From Acidihalobacter aeolianus (lineage in GTDB: Bacteria; Pseudomonadota; Gammaproteobacteria; DSM-5130; Acidihalobacteraceae), in contig NZ_CP017448.1 in assembly GCF_001753165.1 (NCBI RefSeq), positions 1,444,462 through 1,508,461 on the forward strand: a stretch of 64,000 nt of DNA, read 5' to 3'. The stretch's first letter is position 1; each line of letters opens with the position of its first letter. The notes under the pieces are model-generated. The model was not told the DNA's origin. It saw only the letters and a list, made by a program, of their open reading frames with translations, and ran no database searches. A program made the translations under genes and the position numbers. Positions 15,260-24,844 of the stretch are shown one piece after another.

Positions 15260-18200
15260 CTACTCAGCGTTCGCAGTCGGCTGCGCAGGTAGAGCGCCGG
15301 GAGGAAGTTGGTGGAGAGCAGGGCGCTATAGAGCACGCCGCCCATGATCACCACGGCGAGACCCTGTTCGGGCGCTGCGCCGGCACCCCAGCCGAGGGCG
15401 ATGGGCAGCATGCCGAGGACTGTGGTCAGGCTGGTGAGCACGATGGGACGCAGGCGCGTGCGCACCGCCGTACGCACGGCTTCGACAGGGGCAAGTCCTT
15501 CGTCCCGTTCGTAATGCCGCGCGTAGGAGAGCAGCACGATGCCGTGATTCAGGCTAACGCCGATGAGTGTGAGGAAGCCGATCACGCCGGTGGCATTCAG
15601 GCCCACGCCGCTGACGATTAGCGCCAGCAGGCCACCGGTGAGCGCCAGCGGGGCCTGCAGCAGCAGTATCAGCGGAATCCGCAGGCTGCCGAACTGCACG
15701 ACCATGATGCCGAGGGCGAGCACGACCGCGGCGAGCATGGCGAGGCCCAGCACCCAGGCGGCGTGTTCGATCTGGCGGTACAGCCCACCGATCTGCAGCC
15801 GGTAGCCCGCGGGTAGATGGATGGCGGAAACGGCATGCCGGATCTGCGGGATGACGGTATCCAGCGGGGCCTGGGGCGTGGCCAGGATTTCCACCGCGCG
15901 GGCACCGTCGAGGTGGCGTATCTGGTTCGGCAGCACGGCGTAGCGGATATGCGCCAGACGCTCAAGCGGCACCCAGCCGCCTTGCGTGCGCACTGGCAGC
16001 CAGCCCAGGTTCGTCGGATCGAGATAACCGGCGTCCGCCAGGCGCACGTACAGCGCGAGGCGGCTGTCGCCGTCCGGTACACGGGTGACGATTTCACCGC
16101 GCAGCAACGGGATAACCTGATCGAACAGGGCTCGGGGTGTGAGTCCGAGCTGGTAGAGCAGCTGCGGCCGCGGTTCGATGCGCAGCTGCGTGACCGGGTA
16201 GGCATCGTTGTTGAAGACGTCGGCGATGTCGGGCAGACGCTTGAGACGGGTGGTGATCTGCTCGGAAAGGCTGCGCAGGGTCGGGATACGGTCGCCGATG
16301 ACGGCGATCTCGAACGGCTGCGGCAGCCCGGAGAGACTTTCTCCCACACGTTCGATGGTTGGCGTGTCGATGCTCTGCTGCACGTCGCTGAGCTGTGTGT
16401 GGCGCAGCAGCGAGTCGGCAAGCGCGTTGAGGTCGTGCCCGGCGGCGCCGCGGCGTAGCACGATCTGGATTTCGCCCGCGTAGCTGTGTTCCGTGTAGGA
16501 GGTGCCCTGAGCCGAGCCGATGCGGGCATATACGGTTTTGACCGCAGGATTCTCGCGCAGCCGTGCACTGATCCGGTCGACCGCGTCCACGGTGTCGTCC
16601 ATCGCCGTGCCCGGCGGCAGGGTAAAGCTGTCGAGCAGCACGCCGGCATTCGGCAGGGGCAGGAAATTCATTGGCACCAGGGCAGCGCCGGCCATTGCGA
16701 GCAACAGCAGGATGGTCACGGCGGCCAGACCAAGGCGCGGATGACGCAGCGAGACGTTCAGCAGGCGGGCGTTGCCTGCGGCCAGGCGGCCGAGAAAGCG
16801 CTCACCCGATCGATAGGGTCTGGGAACCGCATGGGTGCGGGCCAGGATGGCCGGAATCAGCGTGAGCGAGACCAGCAGCGAGGCCAGCAGCGCCAGGCTC
16901 ATGGCAAGGGCGAAGGGGCGCGTGAACAGGCCCGCCAGTCCCCCGACGACAATCAACGGCAGGTAGGCGCTGATTGTGGTCAGTGTGCCGGTGACGTCTC
17001 CGGCCAAGATGTCACGCAATCCGGCGCGTACGCCGGCCAGGCCCTCGATGCCGCGTTCCCAGCGCAGGTGAACGGCCTCGACCACGATGATGGCGTCGTC
17101 CAGCAACATGCCGACGGCCACAGCCAGCGCCCCCAGTGTGAGCAGGTTGAGGGTCTGCCCCAGCGCATACAGACCACCGACGGCAATTAGCAGCACGGTG
17201 GGGATGGACACGGCCAGCACGCCGATGGAACGCTGCCTGCCCAGCAGCCAGCCCAGCGCGGCGAGCGCGAGCAGGCCGCCGACGAGCAGGCTGCGGCCTA
17301 GGTCGCTGCCGATCAGGCTCACCAGGTAGCTCTGACGGTAGATCGGCACCCAGCGTGCGTGGGCCGGTAATTGGCTGTGCAGGGTGGCCAGGGTGTTCGC
17401 GATTTCCCGGTCGACCGGCCGGGTCGATGCACCGGGCTGCTTGAACACGATCAGACCGAGGGCGGGCCGCCCGTCGAGGCGCACGGCTGAGTGTACGGGG
17501 ATGCCGGAGAGCGTCACGTGGGCGATGCTGCCGAGCGGCACGCGCCCGTGGGCGCCGTCGACCGGCAGGGCGGCGACGGCAGCGGGTGTCAGCGGCAGGT
17601 TGCGGGCTTCCACCAGCACGCCCTGATGACCAAGCTGGACTTGTCCCGCCGGGGCCAGCAGCATCTGCGCGTGCAGGGCATGCACAAGCTGGGGCAGGGT
17701 GATGCCCGCGGCCTGCATGCGCGCGGGATCGGGACTGACCCAGAGCGCCGCCGCACCGGCGCCGAACAGGTCGACGCGCTGCACGCCAGGCAGGGCACGC
17801 AGCGCCGGCAGGATACGCACCTCGACGTCGCGCCGCGCGCGCCACAGCGGGGTGGCGGCGGGTACCTGCAGGGCGTAGTCGGCCACTTCGTTGATGGCGT
17901 TGCCGGACAGCTCGGCATGTGGGTTTACGCCGGCAGGCAGTTCAGACCGGGCGCGGTCGATGGCACCATACACGGACTGCAGGGCGAGCTGAGGATCGGT
18001 GCCGGCGGCGAAACGCGCGGTGAGCTCCGCCGTGCCTGAACCCATGGTGCTGCGCAGATTGGACAGTTTGCGCAGGCCCAGCAGTTGGGCCTCCAGGGGA
18101 CGAACCACCAGGGTTTCCATCTCCTCGGCGGAAGCGCCGGGGTCGTGCACCACGATGCCGACCTGCGCGAGGTGAAATGCCGGCAGCACCTCGACCGGAA

Positions 18201-18291
18201 TGTTCAGCCAGGCGTATACGCCATAGGCGATCAGCGAGACATAGATCAGCGCCCACAGGGATCTGCGGCGCAGCAAGTCGGTGAACTGCAT
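15253..18291 (-). CDS. RND-family efflux transporter (inner-membrane pump)
   Basis: The 1012-residue protein has the RND layout: one N-terminal transmembrane helix, a large periplasmic loop, a helix bundle, a second loop and a second bundle. The proton-relay aspartates are seen in TM4 (GALAVAVGMLLDDAIIVV, D398/D399). It is closest in style to AcrB/MdtB-like multidrug or lipid-type pumps; the substrate is unknown. The start overlaps the stop of the adaptor gene by ATGA, so the two are translationally coupled. No outer-membrane channel gene is present nearby. Its 3' end overlaps the higB remnant. Confidence 0.88.
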   Translation of the reverse strand: MQFTDLLRRRSLWALIYVSLIAYGVYAWLNIPVEVLPAFHLAQVGIVVHDPGASAEEMETLVVRPLEAQLLGLRKLSNLRSTMGSGTAELTARFAAGTDPQLALQSVYGAIDRARSELPAGVNPHAELSGNAINEVADYALQVPAATPLWRARRDVEVRILPALRALPGVQRVDLFGAGAAALWVSPDPARMQAAGITLPQLVHALHAQMLLAPAGQVQLGHQGVLVEARNLPLTPAAVAALPVDGAHGRVPLGSIAHVTLSGIPVHSAVRLDGRPALGLIVFKQPGASTRPVDREIANTLATLHSQLPAHARWVPIYRQSYLVSLIGSDLGRSLLVGGLLALAALGWLLGRQRSIGVLAVSIPTVLLIAVGGLYALGQTLNLLTLGALAVAVGMLLDDAIIVVEAVHLRWERGIEGLAGVRAGLRDILAGDVTGTLTTISAYLPLIVVGGLAGLFTRPFALAMSLALLASLLVSLTLIPAILARTHAVPRPYRSGERFLGRLAAGNARLLNVSLRHPRLGLAAVTILLLLAMAGAALVPMNFLPLPNAGVLLDSFTLPPGTAMDDTVDAVDRISARLRENPAVKTVYARIGSAQGTSYTEHSYAGEIQIVLRRGAAGHDLNALADSLLRHTQLSDVQQSIDTPTIERVGESLSGLPQPFEIAVIGDRIPTLRSLSEQITTRLKRLPDIADVFNNDAYPVTQLRIEPRPQLLYQLGLTPRALFDQVIPLLRGEIVTRVPDGDSRLALYVRLADAGYLDPTNLGWLPVRTQGGWVPLERLAHIRYAVLPNQIRHLDGARAVEILATPQAPLDTVIPQIRHAVSAIHLPAGYRLQIGGLYRQIEHAAWVLGLAMLAAVVLALGIMVVQFGSLRIPLILLLQAPLALTGGLLALIVSGVGLNATGVIGFLTLIGVSLNHGIVLLSYARHYERDEGLAPVEAVRTAVRTRLRPIVLTSLTTVLGMLPIALGWGAGAAPEQGLAVVIMGGVLYSALLSTNFLPALYLRSRLRTLSRQ

Positions 18292-19436
18292 CAGTCGGGC
18301 GGAGTGTAGTGGCTGGCGAAATCGCGATGGAACAGGCGATAGGCGTCGCGCACGACCACGTCGTCACCCGGCTTGAGCCCGGACAGGATCACGCCGCTCG
18401 ATCCGCCCCCGGGAGCCGGCACCACGGCCTGCGTGTGCAGTCTGCCATCCGTGCGGATCAGCACCCACCAGCGTCCGCGATCCAGCACCAGCGCTTCCGG
18501 CGGCACCTGCACCGCGGGTCGCACATGCGCTTCGAGCCGCACGTTGCCAGCGGCCCCGTCGGCCCACGCTGCCGGACGATTGGTCTGCACCGGGACCAGC
18601 CAGGCAATGTGCCCGCCGCTGGCCGTCAGGTCCGGCTCCAGGGCCACGACGCGAACCGACTGCACCGCACCGCCTGCGGCCGGTCGGAACGTGCCGCGTT
18701 CGCCCACGAACAGGCTCGTCGGATTGTCGGGGAAGAAGCGCGCACGCAGGGCGAGGCCTGTCGCCGGTTCGAGTCTGAGGGTGCGCGATCCGGCGCGAAG
18801 CTGCTCTCCCGGCGCGAGCGCAAGGCGTGCGACGCGGCCTGCGATCGGGCTCTCGACATGCGTCCAGGCGCGCAGGCGCTGCACGGCGGCCTCGGCCTGG
18901 GCGTGCTGCAGCCGGGCTGCGGCGAGCGCCTGCAGGTAACGGTCCAGTGTCTGCCGGTTCGCGAACTGGGGATAGCGGCGCCTGGCCGAAGCGGCATCCT
19001 TGCGGGCAAGATTCAGCCGCTGCGCGGCGGCGCGCAAGGATTCCCGTGCCACGTGCAGCCGTTCCTTGACGCCGGCTCCGCCGAGCACGTAGAGCAGGGT
19101 GCCCGGCTGTACCGCCTGACCGGGTCCCACGACCAAGCGTTCGACCGTCGCATCCAGACGGCTGCGCAGCCACAGCGGGGCGCTCGGACGGATGCGGCCG
19201 TAACCCGTTACGCTGGGGCGGTATGCCAATGCCCTGGCTGAAACGCTGTCGTCCGGCGCAGCGAAGAGCGTATGCGGAGTCATCAAGGTCAATGCTGCTG
19301 GCAGCAGCAGACGCACGACGACCCGTACACCGAAGCGGTGCATGGGTGACGCGAGGTGCGTGCGATCAGGCTCGTGCCCGGCTGTCGGTTGGCTGACGTG
19401 CGGCTTCTTCTGCATGCGGCGCGGTCGTTCGATCAT
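18291..19436 (-). CDS. RND periplasmic adaptor (membrane fusion protein)
   Basis: This frame encodes up to 381 residues with the HlyD/AcrA pattern: a first beta-barrel/lipoyl half (VERLVVGPGQAVQPGTLLYVL), a helical hairpin rich in Ala/Arg (about 120-200), the second lipoyl half (ESPIAGRVARLALAPGEQL) and a final beta domain. The start is uncertain. The Met at 19343 begins a convincing signal peptide (MHRFGVRVVVRLLLPAALT, cleavage near LFA-AP), whereas the Met codons at 19415 and 19436 add a charged tail; none has a clear ribosome site. It would bridge the RND pump to an outer-membrane channel. Confidence 0.82.
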   Translation of the reverse strand: MIERPRRMQKKPHVSQPTAGHEPDRTHLASPMHRFGVRVVVRLLLPAALTLMTPHTLFAAPDDSVSARALAYRPSVTGYGRIRPSAPLWLRSRLDATVERLVVGPGQAVQPGTLLYVLGGAGVKERLHVARESLRAAAQRLNLARKDAASARRRYPQFANRQTLDRYLQALAAARLQHAQAEAAVQRLRAWTHVESPIAGRVARLALAPGEQLRAGSRTLRLEPATGLALRARFFPDNPTSLFVGERGTFRPAAGGAVQSVRVVALEPDLTASGGHIAWLVPVQTNRPAAWADGAAGNVRLEAHVRPAVQVPPEALVLDRGRWWVLIRTDGRLHTQAVVPAPGGGSSGVILSGLKPGDDVVVRDAYRLFHRDFASHYTPPD

Positions 19437-19545
19437 TATGGCCCAAGCATCAGTATGCCCGATAGGCGCGTGCCCATGGGTTACGGAGTGTTAACAACCT
19501 GCGACGATTGTGCGTGGGATCAACCCGGATGATTCCGCCTGTGGC

Positions 19546-19863
19546 CTAGACGGGTTCGTGTGTTGGCGCGTCGTCGTGTTCGTCGAGGCTGATCACCTCG
19601 AGGTTGTTGGTTTCGATGAACCAGATCAGGTAGTCCCGTACGCCCGGCTGGTCACGGTCCAGCGCGTCGAAATCGACCACCAGGCCATTGCCGTACTGTG
19701 GGTGGTTGATCGGGTCCAGATAGGGCGAATATTCGAAGATCTTGGTGTCGGCGTGGAAGATGCCGGCGCTTTCGGCCACGCGTTCGGCCCAGTTGGAGGG
19801 GCGGAATTTCCTGCCGTTGATGTAGCCGGAGACGATGGCCTTGCCGTGGTATTTGGGATTCAT
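19546..19863 (-). CDS. DUF3579-family protein
   Basis: The 105-residue protein shows the family signature GRKFRPSNWAERVAE and YSPYLDP, ending in an acidic tail (SLDEHDDAP). No function is established for this family, which is common in beta- and gammaproteobacteria. ATG 19863 has a GGAGGAAAC ribosome site. It is a single gene between the RND adaptor and the nuclease block. Confidence 0.75.
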   Translation of the reverse strand: MNPKYHGKAIVSGYINGRKFRPSNWAERVAESAGIFHADTKIFEYSPYLDPINHPQYGNGLVVDFDALDRDQPGVRDYLIWFIETNNLEVISLDEHDDAPTHEPV

Positions 19864-19989
19864 CCTGTTTCCTCCCGGGCATGTCTGCACGTGAGTTCGG
19901 TGGTCATGCTGTCACGGCCATTGCGAACGCACCCGTCAGCTGCGTTGCAGGGGCGCGGCCAGCGGGCGATCCTGTGCTCCAGGACGATT

Positions 19990-21369
19990 CTACAGGCTTA
20001 TGGCGTCGCCCTTGAACGGCATGTGGATTTCGGTGTTGTGCAACTGTTCGCCGAAGCTTCTCATGGCCTTCTCTTCACCATGGACCAGAATTGTGTGCGC
20101 AGGTTTCAGCGAGCGGTGCCAGGCGAGCAGTTCGGCACGGTCGGCATGGGCGGAAAAACCATTGATGGTGTGGAGACGGGCATGCACTGGGATTTCCTCG
20201 CCGAACAGTTTCACTTGCGGTGTTCCATCGATGATGATGCGCGCCAGAGTGCCGGGGGCGGCATAGCCGACGAACACCACGCTGGAGTCCTTGCGCCAGA
20301 GGTTGTGGCGCAGATGATGCCGCACGCGTCCGCCGGTGCACATGCCGGAACCGGCCATGATGACCGCGCCGCCCACGAGGCGGTTGAGCGCGATGGAGTC
20401 GGCGGTCTGCCGGGTGAAGTGCAGGCTGGGCAGGGCGAAGGGGTCCTTGCCGCCCTCGAACAGGGCGTAGGTCTCCTCGTCGTAGCACTCCGGATGGCGG
20501 CGGAAGATCTCCGTCGCCGAAATAGCCATGGGCGAATCGAGGAACACCGGCAGCGTGTTCGGCAGCAGGCCCTTCTCGATGCCCTCGCGCAGGTAGAACA
20601 GGATTTCCTGGGCTCGCTCCAGCGCGAAGGTGGGGATCACGACGTTGCCGCCGCGCGCCATGGTGTCGTTGATCGCCTCGTAGAGTTCGTCCACCGAGGG
20701 GGCGATCTGCTTGTGCAGACGGTCGCCGTAGGTGGTTTCCATGACCACGGCGTCCGCAGCCGGCGGAATCTGCGGGTCACGCAGGATGGGGCGGCCGCTG
20801 TTGCCGAGGTCGCCGGAGAAGATCACCGAGCGGGTCTTGTCCCCGCTCTCCTCGATCCGGATGCTGGCCGAGCCGAGAATATGGCCGGCATCGTAGAAGG
20901 TGGCCGTGAGCTTGGGCGCGAGTTCGATCGTCTGGCCGTATTCGGCGATGCGCCCGAAGCGGTCGAGGGCATTGAGCGCGTCCAGGGTGTCATACAGCGC
21001 CTCGATCGGACGTCTACCGTGGCGCCTGGCCTGTCGGGCATGGCGTTCCGCCTCTTCCTCCTGCAGGTGGGCGGCGTCGAGCATGACCACGCGGGCCAGC
21101 TCGCGCGTGGCCGCGGTGGTGATGATCTCGCCAGCGAAGCCGCGGTTCACCAGCAGCGGTATGCGGCCGCAGTGGTCGAGGTGGGCGTGGGTGAGCAGCA
21201 GGATGTCGATGGAGGCGGGGTCGAAGCCGAAGTCCTCGGCGTTTTCTTCCTCGAGTTCGCGGCCGCCCTGGTACATGCCGCAGTCGATCAGAATGCGCTT
21301 GCCGCCGGCTTCCACGAGGTGACAGGACCCGGTGACGCCGCGGTCCGCGCCGTGAAAGGATAGTTTCAT
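19990..21369 (-). CDS. MBL-fold beta-CASP exonuclease/RNA-processing protein
   Basis: The 459-residue protein has the zinc-binding motif THAHLDH (H61, H63, D65, H66), the later conserved histidines in DAGHILGSASI, the FSGDLGN aspartate, and a C-terminal FSAHAD motif with HGE. These mark the CPSF/RNase J-like beta-CASP class with an RNA-specificity domain. It probably degrades or processes RNA in the cytoplasm. It is the last gene of the run starting with the PEP synthase; a 27-bp gap separates it from the LOG gene. The adjacency to phosphotransfer enzymes is often seen in proteobacteria but its meaning is unclear. Confidence 0.85.
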   Translation of the reverse strand: MKLSFHGADRGVTGSCHLVEAGGKRILIDCGMYQGGRELEEENAEDFGFDPASIDILLLTHAHLDHCGRIPLLVNRGFAGEIITTAATRELARVVMLDAAHLQEEEAERHARQARRHGRRPIEALYDTLDALNALDRFGRIAEYGQTIELAPKLTATFYDAGHILGSASIRIEESGDKTRSVIFSGDLGNSGRPILRDPQIPPAADAVVMETTYGDRLHKQIAPSVDELYEAINDTMARGGNVVIPTFALERAQEILFYLREGIEKGLLPNTLPVFLDSPMAISATEIFRRHPECYDEETYALFEGGKDPFALPSLHFTRQTADSIALNRLVGGAVIMAGSGMCTGGRVRHHLRHNLWRKDSSVVFVGYAAPGTLARIIIDGTPQVKLFGEEIPVHARLHTINGFSAHADRAELLAWHRSLKPAHTILVHGEEKAMRSFGEQLHNTEIHMPFKGDAISL

Positions 21370-21396
21370 CGTGTCGTTTCCTTCTGCATGTTGTCG

Positions 21397-22338
21397 TTAT
21401 TCGGCGGCCTCGAAGAGCGGGCTGCCGTTGAGTTTGTGCCAGGCGACGATGCCGTCCCAGGCCTCCTGCGCACTTTCCGCGAACCAGAAGAGTTCGCGAT
21501 CCTCCTCGTCGATGCTACCCGCCTCGGCCAGGAAATCGACATCAAAAACACCCCGCCAGTAGGCCTCGCCGATCAGTACCACGGGAATGGGTGCGGTCTT
21601 GCGGGTCTGGATCAGGGTCAGCGCGCCGAACAGTTCGTCCAGGGTACCAAAACCGCCCGGCAGGGCGACGATGGCGGCGGCGCGTTTCATGAAGTGCAGT
21701 TTGCGCAGGGCAAAGTAGTGGAACTGCAGGCATAGCCCCGGCGTGAGGTAGGGGTTCGGATACTGCTCGCGTGGCAGGGTGATGTTGAGGCCGACCGTCT
21801 TCGCGCCGGCGTCGTAGGCACCGCGGTTGGCCGCTTCCATGCCGCCGGGCCCGCCGCCGGTCATCACCGCAAGCCGTGGATCGCCGACTGCGCCGACCAG
21901 GCGCCCCAGTTCCCGTCCGATCTCGTAGTAGCGCGACAGATCCATGCGCCGCTCCGCAAGGCGCAAGGCACGCTGGCGGGCCTCGTCGCCAGGATGGGCG
22001 GTAGCCTCGTGGTGGGCGGCGGACAGCTCGTTGCGCGCAGTGTCCGGTTCGCGCAGGCGGGTGCTGCCGAAGATCACGATGGTGCGTTCGATGCCGTGGG
22101 CCGAGAGGATTTCTTCGGCCTTGAGATAGTCGAGCTGTAGACGTACGGAGCGTATGCCGTCGGTGTGCAGGAAGTCGATGTCGCGGTCCGCCTCGGCGTA
22201 CGAGGGGTTCTGCATGATTGCCTGCAAACGGGCCTCGGCCTCGGCTTCTTCGGTGGCCGACTTCGGTTTTTCCCAGGGCAGCGGCTGGCGCCGCTCGGTG
22301 GGATGTGCGGGTTCCGGAATGACGGGCCTTCGGGTCAT
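21397..22338 (-). CDS. LOG-family protein (cytokinin riboside monophosphate phosphoribohydrolase-like)
   Basis: The 313-residue protein has the family motifs GGGPGGMEAAN (161-171) and PGGFGTLDEL (227-236), which bind nucleotide and hold the catalytic Glu. A long N-terminal extension of about 85 residues (WEKPKSATEEAEAEARLQ) is present, longer than in the short LOG enzymes. LOG enzymes split nucleoside monophosphates into base and ribose 5-phosphate. ATG 22338 follows AAGGA and overlaps the PEP synthase stop (ATGA). Confidence 0.82.
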   Translation of the reverse strand: MTRRPVIPEPAHPTERRQPLPWEKPKSATEEAEAEARLQAIMQNPSYAEADRDIDFLHTDGIRSVRLQLDYLKAEEILSAHGIERTIVIFGSTRLREPDTARNELSAAHHEATAHPGDEARQRALRLAERRMDLSRYYEIGRELGRLVGAVGDPRLAVMTGGGPGGMEAANRGAYDAGAKTVGLNITLPREQYPNPYLTPGLCLQFHYFALRKLHFMKRAAAIVALPGGFGTLDELFGALTLIQTRKTAPIPVVLIGEAYWRGVFDVDFLAEAGSIDEEDRELFWFAESAQEAWDGIVAWHKLNGSPLFEAAE

Positions 22339-24746
22339 GCGGGCTTCCTTGTCCTGTCGCGTCCGAGCTTGGCTTCCAGTTCGAGCACGCGACGCGTGGT
22401 GGCGATCACCGTGTCGGGATTCAGGCTCATCGAGTCGATGCCGAGTTCGACCAGGTATTCTGCCATTTCCGGGTAGTCGGACGGCGCCTGGCCGCACAGC
22501 CCGGAGTGGATGCCGTTGCGCCGGCAGCCTTCCACGGCCAGACTGATCATTTCCTTCACGCCATCGTCGCGCTCGTCGTAGTCGAAGGCGACGATTTCGC
22601 TGTCGCGGTCGACGCCCAGGGTGAGCTGGGTGAGGTCGTTGGAGCCGATGGAAAAACCGTCAAAGCGCTGGGCGAACTGGTCGATCAGGATGACGTTGTT
22701 CGGGATCTCGCACATGGCGTAGACCTGCAGTCCGTTGTCGCCGCGCTTGAGGCCGTGTTCGGCCATTTTCGCCAGTACGTCGTCCGCCTCGCTCACGCGG
22801 CGCACGAAGGGCAGCATGAGAATGACGTTGGTCAGTCCCATGTCCTCGCGCACGCGCCGCATCGCCTGGCATTCGAGGCGGAAGCCCTCGGCGTAGGCCG
22901 GGTGCGCATAGCGCGAGGCGCCGCGGAAGCCGATCATCGGATTGGCCTCGTCCGGCTCGAAGGCGGCGCCGCCGATCAGGCTGGCGTATTCGTTCGACTT
23001 GAAGTCCGACATGCGCACCACCACCGGCTTGGGCCAGAAGGCGGCGGCGATGGTGCCGATGCCCTCGGACAGGCGCTGCACGAAGAACGCGCCGCCGTCC
23101 GGATAGCTGCGGATGAGGTGTTCGACGGTCTTGCGCGCCTGCGGGTCGCTGATCTTGTCCGGATGCAGCAGGGCGAGCGGGTGCGCCTTGATGTATTCGT
23201 TTATCACGAACTCCATGCGCGCGAGGCCGACGCCGTCGTTGGGCAGGAAGGCGGTCTTGAACGCCAGTTCCGGGTTGCCGAGGTTGAGCATCACCTCGGT
23301 GGCGGGGCGAGGGATGTCGCCCACCTCGGTGCGGTCGACGTGGTAAGGCACCTCGCCGCGGTAGATGCGGCCGGTGTCGCCCTCGGCGCAGGAGACGGTG
23401 ACCGTCTCGCCGTTGGGCACGGTGGTGGTCGCCTCGCCGGCGCCGACCACGGCGGGAATGCCCAGTTCGCGGGCGATGATGGCGGCGTGGCAGGTGCGCC
23501 CGCCGCGGTTGGTGACGATGGCCGCCGCGGTCTTCATCACCGGCTCCCAGTCGGGCGTGGTGGTGTCGGCGATCAGCACCTCGCCGGGCTTGAAGTCGGG
23601 CAGGTGGGCCACGTCGGCGATGACGTGGGCGCGGCCGCTGGCGATGCGTTCGCCGACCGAACGCCCGGTGATCAGAATATCCCCGTGGCCGTCGAGCACG
23701 TGGGTTTCGAGTTCGGTGACGCGGCGCTGCGAGGCCACCGTCTCGGGCCGCGCCTGGACGATGTAGAGCTTGCCGTCGAGCCCGTCCTTGGCCCATTCCA
23801 TGTCCATCGGCCGACCGTAGTGCTGTTCGATCCTGAGTGCGTAGCCGGCCAGTTCCAGCACGTCGGCGTCGCCGATGCAGTAGTGCTCGCGGTCGACCTT
23901 GGGCGTGGGGATGTTGCGCGTGGTGTGGCGCGTCTCGCCCTCGACGTAGACCATCTTAACCGCCTTGTCGCCGAGGTTGCGGCGCAGCACGGTGCGGTGC
24001 CCGGCGGTGAAGGTCGGCTTGTGCACATAGAACTCGTCCGGATCGACCGCGCCCTGCACCACGTTCTCGCCCAGACCGTAGGCGCCGGTGATGAACACCG
24101 CGTCGCGGAAACCGGATTCGGTGTCCAGCGAGAACATCACCCCGGAGGCGGCCAGATCCGAGCGCACCATCTTCATCACGCCGATGGACAGCGCCACCTT
24201 GAAGTGGTCGAAGCCCTGGTCGATGCGGTAGTGGATCGCTCGGTCGGTGAACAGGCTGGCGAAGTCGCGCCGGCAGGCGTCGAGCAGGCTTTCGTCGCCC
24301 TGAATGTTGAGATAGGTGTCCTGTTGGCCGGCGAAACTGGCGTTGGGCAAATCCTCGGCGGTCGCCGAGCTGCGCACGGCCAGGCTCAGATCATCGCCGT
24401 ATTCTTCCTGCAGCTTGCGGTAGGCGGCCACGATCTCGGCGGCAAGGTCGTCCGGCAGGCCGGCGCCGTAGACAATCTCCCGCGCGCGCTTGCCGCGGCG
24501 CGCAAGATCGGCGACGTCGTCCGGGTCGAGTTCGTCGAGGGCGGCGTGCAGGGCGTCCCAGGCCCCGGCGGCGTCGAGCATGTAGGTGTAGGCCTCGGCG
24601 GTGACCGCGAAGCCGTTGGGAATGCGTACACCCTCGCTGGACAGCTTGCGGTACATCTCGCCCAGCGAGGCGTTCTTGCCGCCGACCAGGGGTACGTCGG
24701 CGATGTCCAGTTCGTCGAAGAAACGGATGTATTTAAAGGCGTCCAT
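22335..24746 (-). CDS. ppsA: Phosphoenolpyruvate synthase
   Basis: The 803-residue protein carries the N-terminal PEP/pyruvate-binding ATP domain (VPLVGGKNASLGEMY), the swivelling phosphohistidine domain with the catalytic H420 in GGRTCHAAIIARELGIP, and the C-terminal TIM barrel with GSNDLTQLTLGVDRDS and GLCGQAPSDYP. It converts pyruvate, ATP and water to PEP, AMP and phosphate for gluconeogenesis. ATG 24746 has a CGGAGA ribosome site. A downstream pyruvate kinase in the same block catalyses the opposite direction, so the pair must be separately controlled. Confidence 0.95.
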   Translation of the reverse strand: MDAFKYIRFFDELDIADVPLVGGKNASLGEMYRKLSSEGVRIPNGFAVTAEAYTYMLDAAGAWDALHAALDELDPDDVADLARRGKRAREIVYGAGLPDDLAAEIVAAYRKLQEEYGDDLSLAVRSSATAEDLPNASFAGQQDTYLNIQGDESLLDACRRDFASLFTDRAIHYRIDQGFDHFKVALSIGVMKMVRSDLAASGVMFSLDTESGFRDAVFITGAYGLGENVVQGAVDPDEFYVHKPTFTAGHRTVLRRNLGDKAVKMVYVEGETRHTTRNIPTPKVDREHYCIGDADVLELAGYALRIEQHYGRPMDMEWAKDGLDGKLYIVQARPETVASQRRVTELETHVLDGHGDILITGRSVGERIASGRAHVIADVAHLPDFKPGEVLIADTTTPDWEPVMKTAAAIVTNRGGRTCHAAIIARELGIPAVVGAGEATTTVPNGETVTVSCAEGDTGRIYRGEVPYHVDRTEVGDIPRPATEVMLNLGNPELAFKTAFLPNDGVGLARMEFVINEYIKAHPLALLHPDKISDPQARKTVEHLIRSYPDGGAFFVQRLSEGIGTIAAAFWPKPVVVRMSDFKSNEYASLIGGAAFEPDEANPMIGFRGASRYAHPAYAEGFRLECQAMRRVREDMGLTNVILMLPFVRRVSEADDVLAKMAEHGLKRGDNGLQVYAMCEIPNNVILIDQFAQRFDGFSIGSNDLTQLTLGVDRDSEIVAFDYDERDDGVKEMISLAVEGCRRNGIHSGLCGQAPSDYPEMAEYLVELGIDSMSLNPDTVIATTRRVLELEAKLGRDRTRKPA

Positions 24747-24844
24747 GGTCGTCTCCGATAACCTGTTTGGTGACTATTTCCTCAAGATGAGTCAGGTGAT
24801 GTAAGTCGGCGCTACTCGGTGTGAATGAGGAAATAATCAATTCA